DNA of 64,000 bases, from NCBI GenBank assembly GCA_030686995.1, contig CM060702.1:65908440-65972439 (forward strand), in the 5' to 3' direction. This document shows, piece by piece, positions 33,196 through 42,731 of the stretch. Both the position numbers and the translations under genes were made by a program. Each line of letters begins with the position of its first letter. The stretch's first letter is position 1. Under the pieces are notes generated by a model. It was not told where the DNA came from. It ran no database searches and saw nothing but the letters and a program-made list of their open reading frames with translations. The stretch comes from Artemisia argyi. Taxonomy: Eukaryota > Streptophyta > Magnoliopsida > Asterales > Asteraceae.

Positions 33196-34614
33196 TGATG
33201 AGGCGAAAAATGAACCACTTTTAGGGGGTTATTTAAGCCCGGAATTGAATTTATTTGATCAAATACTGCCCTAAATCGTTCCTTTTGTGATTTTAGGTAC
33301 TTTGGGAGTGAATTATGGAAAAAGGAAGCAATTCGGACGTTTTTGGAGCATAAAAGTGAAGAAAACGACAAAGTCTTAATTTTCCATGCTGAGAACAGTA
33401 CCTGACGGCGTCAAGAGGAAGATCTTGACGGCGTCAAGAGTAAAATCCATGACGACCCAGTGCAAACCTGAAGGCGTCACAACAAGGGCGTCAAGAGTTA
33501 ATTTGGTGACGGCCTGCACAAGGGGTATACATGACGTCGTCAGACCCAGATCTAGGCAGTCCGAGAAACTATTTGGCGGCGAGATGACGGCGTCAGACAT
33601 TTGTTCTTGACGCCGTCACCTATCAAACTCTATATATAGTTTTCTAATTTTCATTCATTAAGGAGAAACTTGTGTGGAGAAAACTAGGGCCGAACTTTGT
33701 AAACCCTAGGTCATATTTTACAGTGTTTTCAAGGGTTTTCACCCCTTGAATCCTTTCATGTTCAATTGAGATAAGTCTTCTCTTAATACATTCAATATGT
33801 CTATGTGTTGTTTGAATATATCTTTTACTTGTCTTGATTTCAACATGCTAGGCTAGATCTATCTTGTGTTTGTTTAGATCTAATGAAACCTAGATGTTAA
33901 TTATGTGTTGATTACTTGTTTATGGTTGTATTGGATGAATGATTTCAATGTTAGGCTTAAGAAAACTGGCAGATCTCCATTGTGTAACATGCTTGAACGT
34001 CTTAGGAAACATGAACCGATGTGTACTAGGTTTTATTGGTTGTATTTAATACATGAGCAAATTCTAGTGATCCCATGTTAGGAGCTTCTTAGCCGGCTCG
34101 ACATAGGAGTGAAGTAGGCGCTCATAGGATTGGGGAAGTAAGTACGCCTCCCCATGAATGGTATTAAGGAATACAATCCGTCATCCACGCAACTATAACA
34201 AGTAATTAACGTGTAAAAGATATCTAGGGAGTAGTGAAATCTAAGTAAACACAATTCTCCCACATATTGCTCACAACTCTAGTTTAAATTAGTTTAATTT
34301 CATTTTTAGTATTTTATTTTGATTGCATCTTAGTATTGGGTTAGTTGACTAGCAACTAATTCCGCCAACTCCTTCAAACCCGAGATTTTTACTTGCTTTC
34401 ATAAAAATATAAAAATACAAAAAGAATCATCCCTCATCTCTAGACCTAGTCTTTAGGTTTTCTAATCCTAGCGACACTATTCCTAGCTGAACGATCAATC
34501 CCACGGTACTTGTCATTATACTATACTACATCGATCAGGTACACTGCCTGGTGGGGGTTGTAAGCTTCTCGAGATCCCTCGAGAGGTAAAGCCTGGTGCA
34601 ATCCCTATGCATCA
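33196..34614 (+). repeat. 5' LTR of element B
   Basis: TGATGAGGCG...TATGCATCA. TATATATA is at 33631-33638. Palindromes TGACGSCGTCA lie at 33403, 33426, 33584 and 33608, with the variant TGACGTCGTCA at 33532, all upstream of TATA as in element A. Confidence 0.92.
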
Positions 34615-34620
34615 AGTTTT

Positions 34621-34639
34621 TGGCGCTGCAGCCCGGGGA
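34621..34639 (+). promoter_or_regulatory. Primer-binding site of element B
   Basis: TGGCGCTGCAGCCCGGGGA, one base different from the site in element A. It starts six bases after the LTR end. Confidence 0.75.
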
Positions 34640-34785
34640 ATAGTTATTGTCTAGGTTAGAATCTCTTTTTATTAGGTCTACTTGCTAGATTCCTTTCTAG
34701 TAAGATTTTATTTTTATTTTTAGGTTCTCTTTAGTCTATCTTATTTCTTCATGTTTTTGTTTGTAACTCTTTACCATCCGACATC

Positions 34786-35997
34786 ATGGAAGGTGGTAAC
34801 ATCCTTGAACCCATCAACCCACCACAACAAAACCACCCACAAAACCTACCACAACCAATCCACCCACCTATAAGGTCCATCCGCTTGCGATCCAGCACCA
34901 TTCGATTGGTGCAAGTCGGGTGTGCATTCTATGGACTCTTTTTCGAAAACCCGACCCAACACCTCGAGAACTACCTAAAAATTACCAATTCTGTAGGATT
35001 AGGTGTTGATACTCAAGAAGGGGAACTCTTAGTCCTTTTTCAATTCTCTTTACATGGTCGGGCTCTTCAATGGTTATGCCAACTCCCTGAAAGATCCGTC
35101 TCCTATTGGGACGATATTGCTTCCTATTTCTTAACTAGATTCACCTTGCCCAAGGAAGTTATTTTGCGACATAACCAAATTAAAACAGAAAATGATAAAG
35201 TAAGAAAGGTCGATGAGATGAATATAGGTGAAACCGAGCTAGGGAGTAACACTTGTAGGAAAGGGGCATGGGATGATTATTGAATATTTAGGAGCTCCAC
35301 ACCAACCCTTGAGGAATTGAGGTACCATAAGTTCCTTCTAAAATGCCCTTGCCCCGCAAGGTACCGAAAACGCCCATGGATTAGGAAACATAATTCTATG
35401 AATCTTAAGGTCCCATGCATGATTGGTCATATGTTTAGAGAACACACTTATATCGATTTAAAGGCACCGATGAACATCATGTCTAGGCTTTATTATAATT
35501 GGATCATGAACGAAAAGTTGAAACCTAGGCGGGACCCTTACAACCCTAATCGCATGAGTAATTTTGTTGAGCGGGTTAGAGGGTTACATGTTTTCGTTGG
35601 GGATTTTGTTTATAGGTGCGACTTCATGATCTTAGAAGATGTTAGGGGAATTATTGATCAATCTTTGTGTCAGATTGTTTTAGGAGAACCTTTTGTCAAA
35701 ACCTCTAAAATGACTTACAACCATGATGAGGGCACTATCACATTCGCAACCGAAGAGAAAAACATTAGATATAGGATGCCCCATAAAGAAGAGAGGTTTA
35801 GAGAAGTTGAGGATCTCGATGTTGACAACATCCCCGTGATTAAGGTTGAGAGTGAGGAAGAGAGAAACATTGGAGGTTACAAAAAGAAAGAGATCTATTA
35901 CTCGAAATGTTTAGCTTTAGGCCTCGAGTATAGGAAGGATGAGAAATTGGTTAAGATGTTTGAAACCGCATTCATTTTGCGGTATAGGAAAACGTAG
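34786..35997 (+). pseudogene. Gag fragment fused in frame to a protease-like domain, one stop codon
   Basis: 34786-35283 begins MEGGNILEPINPPQQN and carries the first half of the Gag capsid region (TIRLVQVGCAFYGL; FQFSLHGRALQWLCQLP; YFLTRFTLPKE). It lacks the zinc knuckle because of an internal deletion near residue 145. A TGA at 35281-35283 ends it, and the same frame reopens to 35997. The second part has a retropepsin-like layout: YIDLKAPMNIMSR sits where the family has DLGAS.NLMP, followed by VRGLHVFVGDFVYRCDFMIL and VLGEPFVKTSKM. The active-site Gly is replaced, so proteolysis is doubtful even before the stop. Similar DLNSPLNIMSR-type proteins are known to me from Asteraceae elements. Confidence 0.65.
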
Positions 35998-35999
35998 TA

Positions 36000-38453
36000 A
36001 CCCATGACCTTGAGTCTAGCTACAAGACTCGTAAATAAAGAAAAGCGCCTCTTGGGAGGCAACCCATGTTGTGTGTGATTTTTATTTTGTTTGTTTGTTA
36101 TTTGCTTTCGTATGCATGCTTTATTTTTATTGTTGGTAGATCATGTTTCAAAACTAAAATAGTGAGAATACTTTACTTGTTGTTTAGCCTAGTCTTAACT
36201 TCACCCAAAGGTATTTTTGCAAAAGATAAGTGTAAGGGGAAACCCCAAATATATTTTTAAGAAACAAAACCGATCATGATTCTCCACAATATTAAGTGAA
36301 CATGTATATTTGTACTTGTTAGAGTCAAATGCTTGTATCGAGTCATAATAATGTTTTGCAAGATTTTCCAGGAAGTAGAACGAAGTTTTTCCAGAAATTT
36401 TCCAGAAACTTAACATAAGAATTTCTGCAGGTCACTTCTGACGGCGTCACGAGTTTACTCTTGACGGCGTCACGTGTAAAAATCTGGAAATTTTACCAGT
36501 TTTGTTTTTCTAACGGAGTCTTAAAAGATTTTGTTGAATTATCAGTTTTATAATATCCAAGAAATCTGCAAACATCATTCCACAAGTATTATATCTTATT
36601 TGTTTTCTAGGATTTATTAGCATGTGTAGATTGCCGCCGATTTTATGCGAGGTTGCCTTGTCTGTTTTCTCAGGTTTTACAGGTTATGTATGACAAGAAG
36701 ATGATTATTATTCTGGAAGGGAAGCTTTATTGTTCATTTTCTTGGAGGAAGATCTAACCTGACCACCTTATTATCCATACTGAGCGAATCAGGAGAGTAT
36801 TTGATTTCATTTGTTTTACTTATTTCACTTTTACATTCTTTACTTGAACATTGGGGACAATGTTCATCCTAAGTGTAAGGAGAGGGTAAAATGATGATAC
36901 CTTACAGATACACTTTCGCTTGAGTTTGTTTGTTTGATGGTAGATGTGTAATAAAAGTATGAGAAATACTTGTTAGTGCAATTTTAGTGCCAAATTTAAA
37001 TTTTTTTACAACATTTAGGAGTGAAACTTTAGCCATAGCAAGCGTCTCATGGATAGGAGATTGTATGACTAGCACAAAACCGTACCATTCAGAAAAATTT
37101 TCCACCCAAATACGTGAGGTTCGCCTTTTGATTTGATAGGAAAAGCATTTACTATTAGTGCTTATGAGTGTACCGGTAGCATTTAGATTCTAGAACTTGC
37201 GTTAGTGATGCATCCCGAGACCGCTAGTGAGACTACATTCGTGTAGTAGGATTTACTACATGATAAGAGGCATTAGGATCACTCTTGTGTTAAACCCGTA
37301 TCATAATTACTTGACCACTTAAGTCATATTACTTGGCTAGTTAAGTCAATTAATTTTTCCTACACCCTTAGCGTTGTACTCATTTTTAGTAAACGAAACC
37401 CCTAGTACACCCCTCCGAGCCTATCTTTTCGTTTCTAACTTTAAGCATTTTACTTAAAGGAAGAATTTGTTACACCCCACTTAAATGTACACCCAAATCG
37501 CCTTAGCCTTCCGTGTATGCACTCATTTTTAGTGCATTATTGTTATTTGTTAAACCCTAAGTTAATTATCTAATTGATTACATGGTTGCTAAGTCGAGTC
37601 ATATCCTTGTACATATTGTTTTGGGACGATTGGGACTCATGGGTAAAGTACTTATTTATGGAGTAATGGGGAAGAACATCATATTATTACCCCCGTATGT
37701 GCGTTAATCTTAAAAGTACTCCAAGTGTTTTGATTTTCTTAATTCGAGTCATTAGATTAGTTTATTGTAAAGTATGTAAAGATTCAAGTGTAAGGGGAAT
37801 ATTCATTCCCTATGATGTATTATTTTGGATGGTAGGGTAAGAGTGTATGCACAAAAAAAAAAAAAAAAAAAATAGAAAAAATAGAAAAAAGAAAAGAGAA
37901 AAACATACGGACTACCATCCCTTTTCATTCTATGTTCATTTTATGTTTTTGTTATTTTTCATTTATTAGCTTAAGTCGAGTCTAGTCTTGGCTTAGCAAC
38001 GCCATATTGTACATGTAATTAACCAAGATTGTTAACTCGCCACCAGTAAAGACTGCCTATATCCAACAAAACCGTGTATTCCATGTCCCTACACCTAACG
38101 TTACAACCCTTTAAAAGACCTCTTTGATAGTTTATCCTAGGTGCTTACGCCATGTGGTGGAGGTTTGATCCTTTCCCAAGCATATGGTAATCTATTTTGC
38201 TATGACAGGTAGTGAGAGATGTTTTCCATTTCCATATTATGATATTACTTTATTACACCCGAGAGATGTGAGTATCTAAACACTATTTGTGAGGTGCTAG
38301 TATATGACCTTCGTGCTTGTCTTTGGTCTTTAGTGGAATGATTATTTGTTGTAACTACTTTTATGTTAGTGTTAAATGACCCCTAACTTGTATTTTGACT
38401 AGAATAAAAGCGCATTTGCTTGAGGACAAGCAAATCTCAAGTGTAAGGGTATA
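36000..38453 (+). other. Structured 3' untranslated region of element B
   Basis: About 2.45 kb, similar along much of its length to 25909-28438 of element A (inverted). In order: GAGTC/GACTC hairpin (36012-36030), GCCTC/GAGGC hairpin (36047-36060), GGGG/CCCC hairpin near 36237, two TGACGGCGTCA palindromes (36439, 36462), GAACATTG/CAATGTTC (36846-36865), and repeated AAGTGTAAGG words (36229, 36870, 37788, 38440), the last acting as polypurine tract directly before the LTR. Confidence 0.7.
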
Positions 38454-41438
38454 TGATGAGGCGAAAAATGAACCACTTTTAGGGGGTCATTTAAGCCCAG
38501 AATTGAATTTATTTGATCAAATACTGCCCTAAATCGTTCCTTTTGTGATTTTAGGTACTTTGGGAGTGAATTCTGGAAAAGGAAGCAATTCGGACATTTT
38601 TGGGGCATAAAAGTGAAGAAAATGGCAGAGTCTTAATTTTCCATGCTGAGAACATGATACGTGGGAATCGCACCAGGCTTTACCTCTCAAGGGATCTTGA
38701 GAAGCTTACAACCCCCACCAGGCAGTGTACCTGATCGTTGTAGTATAGTATAGTGACAAGTACCGGGGGATTGATCGTTCAACTCAGGAATAGTGTCGTT
38801 AGGATTGAAATTGATCTAACTAGGTCTAAAGGTGAAGGATGATTCTTTTTGTATTTTTATATTTTATGAAAAGCAAGTAAAAATCTCGGGTATTGGAAGG
38901 AGGGGCGGAATTAGTTGCTAATCAAATAACCCAAAAGCTATTAATTAAACTAAGGTGCAAGAAAACTAAAATAAGGTTCTACAAGATAAGTGAAGCATGT
39001 CTACCTATGATATGTTACTTCTTGCTAGCTATCCAGTTCTACCTATTGAATTGTAAAACCTTATTTTAATTGACGGGTTGTATTCCTTAATACCATTCAT
39101 GGGGTGGCGTACTTACTTCCCCAATCCTATAAGCTCCTACTTCACTCCTATGTCGAGCCGGCTAAGAAGCTCCTAACATGGGATCACTAGAATTCGCTCA
39201 TGCATTAAATACAACCATAAAAACCTAGTACACATCGGTTCATGTTTCTTAAGACGTTCAAGCATGTTACCCTATGGAAGTCTGCCAGTTTTCTTAAGCC
39301 TAACATCGAATTCATTCAATCAAAACAAGAATCAATAGGAAACAAGAATTATAAACTAAACCAACTAGATCTATTGAAGTTGGCACGCCTTAATTGATGG
39401 AGATAGACACACACATCAACAAGCCCCTCATTGATGGAGATAGACACAACATCAACAAGAAATCAATGAGATCTAATCAATTATATACAAGTTTCACATA
39501 ATCATAAGTAGACACAAGGTGAATTAGCAAATCATCATCAAAGAAGAGCAAACAACAATGATAATGGAAAATATAATTAAGATAGAATCATCAAACCAAT
39601 ACATGATGTTTATGGAGTGATTGAAACCCTCTAAGTTGCTGGAAAAACACCCACCTAAACCCAGGAATCGACCTTAGGGTTTAGGGCTTACAAAAAGTGA
39701 AGTTATGATGTTATATTTATAGGCTTATTTCTGCCCGGCCCATCTTGACGGCGTCAGCCCATTACTCTTGACGCCGTCACCACCATTTTTTCACCAAATT
39801 GTAGATCTCTTCGTCCTCTTCGCGTGGGCTTTTGAATCACCTCAATCCGAGTTCGTATGCAAAAGTTATGACTAAAACAATATCAGCTACTCCGCGTGCA
39901 AGTTTTGACAAGTTAACACGTGACGGCCTTGGGTGATGCCTTCACATTCTCTCTGGGCCGTCACCACTTTTACTCTTGACGCCGTCACCAAAATGCTCTT
40001 GACGCCGTCAGATACTGTTCCCAACAAGGAAAATTAAGACTTTGACGTTTTCTTCACTTTTATGCTCCAAAAACGTCCGAATTGCTTCCTTTTCCAGATT
40101 TCTCTCCCATAGTACCTAAAATCACAAAAGGAACGATTTAGGGTAATATTTGATCAAATAAATTCAATTCCGGGCTTAAATGACCCCCTAAACGTGGTTC
40201 ATTTTTTGCCTCATCAGAACAGTACCTGACGGTGTCAAGAGGAAGATCCTGACGGCGTCAAGAGTAAAATCCATGACGACCCAGTGCAAACCTGAAGGCG
40301 CCACAACAAGGGCGTCAAGAGTTAATTTGGTGACGGCCTGCACAAGGGGTATACATGACGGCGTCAGACCCAGATCTAGGCAGTCCGAGAAACTATTTGG
40401 CGGCGAGATGACGGCGTCAGACATTTGTTCTTGACGCCGTCACCTATCAAACTCTATATATAGTTTTCTAATTTTCATTCATTAAGGAGAAACTTGTGTG
40501 GAGAAAACTAGGGCCGAACTTTGTAAACCCTAGGTCATAGTTTACAGTGTTTTCAAGGGTTTTCACCCCTTGAATCCTTTCATGTTCAATTGAAATAAGT
40601 CTTCTCTTAATTCATTCAATATGTCTATGTGTTGTTTGAATATATCTTTTACTTGTCTTGATTTCAACATGCTAGGCTAGATCTATCTTGTGTTTGCTTA
40701 GATCTAATGAAACCTAGATGTTAATTATGTGTTGATTACTTGTTTATGGTTGCATTGGATGAATGATTTCAATGTTAGGCTTAAGAAAACTGGCAGATCT
40801 CCATTGTGTAACATGCTTGAACGTCTTAGGAAACATGAACCGATGTGTACTAGGTTTTATTGGTTGTATTTAATGGATGAGCAAATTCTAGTGATCCCAT
40901 GTTAGGAGCTTTTTAGCCGGCTCGACATAGGAGTGAAGTAGGCGCTCATAGGATTGGGGAAGTAAGTACGCCACCCCATGAATGGTATTAAGGAATACAA
41001 TCCGTCATCCACGCAACTATAACAAGTAATTAACGTGTAAAAGATATCTAAGGAGTAGTGAAATCTAAGTAAACACAATTCTCTCACATATTGCTCACAA
41101 CTCTAGTTTAAATTAGTTTAATTTCATTTTTAGTATTTTATTTTGATTGCATCTTAGTATTGGGTTAGTTGACTAGCAACTAATTCCGCCAACTCTTTCA
41201 AACCCGAGATTTTTACTTGCTTTCATAAAAATATAAAAATACAAAAAGAATCATCCCTCATCTCTAGACCTAGTCTTTAGGTTTTCTAATCCTAGCGACA
41301 CTATTCCTAGCTGAACGATCAATCCCCCGGTACTTGTCATTATACTATACTACATCGATCAGGCACACTGCCTGGTGGGGGTTGTAAACTTCTCGAGATC
41401 CCTCGAGAGGTAAAGCCTGGTGCAATCCCTACGCATCA
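38454..41438 (+). repeat. 3' LTR of element B, interrupted by solo LTR C
   Basis: The LTR parts are 38454-38654 and 40222-41438, with GAACA duplicated at 38650-38654 and 40217-40221. TATATATA is at 40455-40462. Confidence 0.9.
38655..40216 (-). mobile_element. Solo LTR C (1562 bp), related to A/B LTRs
   Basis: TGATACGTGGG...CCTCATCA, minus strand, flanked by GAACA on both sides, with no internal sequence. It is therefore a solo LTR left after recombination between two LTRs. It resembles the LTRs of A and B at both ends but is more diverged and longer. It carries TGACGSCGTCA copies near 39745, 39768, 39977 and 39999, with a TATA-like word on the minus strand near plus 39714. Confidence 0.88.
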
Positions 41439-42028
41439 GTTTATATACATTTTCGTTAGCTTTTATATGTTTTCATTCGTTTTTATCCGTTTATATACGT
41501 TTTTCTACGTTTTCGTTCATTTTTATACGTATAAAACTAATGAAAATGTATAAAAATTGACGAAAACGTGTAAAAACGGACGAAAACGTATAAAACTGAT
41601 GAAAATGGGTAAAAACGGATAAAACGTATAAAAACGGATGAAAACGTAAAATAAGTGATGAAATTGGATACAAACGTATGAAAACATATAAAAATGGACA
41701 AAAACGTAAAACTAATGAAAACGGATAATCACGTAAGAAAACGTATAAAAACGGATGAAAATGTGTAAAAACCGATGAAACCGAATAAAAACATATAAAA
41801 ACTGATGAAAGTGGATAAAAACGTAAGAAAACGTATAAAAACGAACAAAAACCAAAAAAATGGACGAAAACTGGAATAACGGACAAAAGCGTATAAAAAC
41901 TAATGAAAACGGATAAAAACATAAGAAAACGTTTAAAAACGGATGAAACGGAAAAAACATACGAAATCATATCAAAACTTACGAAAACGGATAAAAAGAC
42001 GAAAACGGATAAAAATATAAGAAAATGA

Positions 42029-42029
<1 letters not shown>
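41439..42029. repeat. AT-rich minisatellite with strand switch at a perfect palindrome
   Basis: 41439-41528 continues the T-rich pattern of 32836-33195. At 41521-41536 the sequence is the perfect palindrome TTTTATACGTATAAAA. From there to about 42029 the same words appear on the opposite strand (CGTATAAAAACGGATGAAAA and similar). The long Leu/Phe open frames here are artefacts of repetition. Confidence 0.8.

Positions 42030-42121
<92 letters not shown>
42030..42121. repeat. (TAA)n microsatellite
   Basis: About 30 uninterrupted TAA units between the minisatellite and the second LINE fragment, mirroring the array at 32721-32834. Confidence 0.92.
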
Positions 42122-42123
<2 letters not shown>

Positions 42124-42731
42124 TGCAAACCAATGGCGCTTCTGCCCCCTCAATGATGAAAACATTAGCAAAGTATTACTTTTGTGTCATTGAGAAAGAC
42201 CTTGTTTCTAAGTACTCGATAAGTCAAATACAGGTGGCTATTCTTAGTTGTATACGCGCCCCACACGCACAATATTTTCTTTTCACCATCCCTATTGACG
42301 GCTTGGGACAAAGGATGAACCATCGCCAATTCCGATCTGTGTTGCGTTATAGGCTTACCGTGCCTATGTTCCCCGAATGTAGCATTTGCCCGAGTTGTAA
42401 CGTGCATCGTTTGGACTATGGGGGATCATGCGGTCCACTGCACTAATGAAGTGGGTGTAAAGTTCAAGCATAATCTGGTGCATGATATTCTTGTTGATAC
42501 ATGTTCTAAGGTTGGGATCATGGTGCGTAAGGATGCTCATATGGGGTTCCTTTCGGAGGATTGGAAGGAGCTACGACCTGCAGACTTGTTATTATTTAAT
42601 TGGCTACAAGGTAAAGATGCATGCTTGGATGTGACTGGTATCTCTCCATTTGCTGGTATTAGGCCGAATTCATGGGCACATGTGGTAGCCTTGCACAATG
42701 TTGTGGAGAAGAAAAAGAGGACGTGTACGTC
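42122..42731 (+). pseudogene. LINE-type protein fragment: zinc-binding and restriction-like nuclease region
   Basis: Two plus-strand frames joined by a frameshift near 42416. The first holds FTIPIDGLGQRMNHRQFRSV, then LRYRLTVPMFP and CSICPSCNVHRLDY. The second continues GDHAVHC, so a CX2C...H...C zinc-binding motif is complete only across the shift. Further on come FKHNLVHDILVDTC, LRPADLLLFNWLQGKD and ACLDVTGISPF. In R2-like non-LTR elements the restriction-like endonuclease follows a zinc motif and carries (R/K)PD...D, so this region is a plausible nuclease relic (inference). Element D cuts it at 42731. Confidence 0.6.

Larger units (their letters stand above)
33196..41438 (+). mobile_element. 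Element B: short, broken relative of element A with a nested solo LTR
   Basis: Bounded by GTTTA duplications (33191-33195, 41439-41443). The 5' LTR is 33196-34614 (1419 bp). The 3' LTR is 38454-41438, which contains solo LTR C plus its 5-bp duplication. Without these it is 1418 bp. LTR ends, primer-binding site, Gag start and 3' UTR match element A, but B has the opposite orientation. The interior (34615-38453) encodes a shortened Gag fragment and a protease-like domain, with one in-frame stop and no pol. The LTRs differ by perhaps two percent by eye. Confidence 0.9.

Noticed and set aside
32679..33274. Long Val-, Leu- and Phe-rich plus-strand frames
   Set aside because: Translation of trinucleotide and minisatellite repeats; no start context or domain.
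41491..42171. 226-codon minus-strand frame with a poly-Leu start and Phe-rich body
   Set aside because: It is wholly made of the TAA array and the minisatellite.
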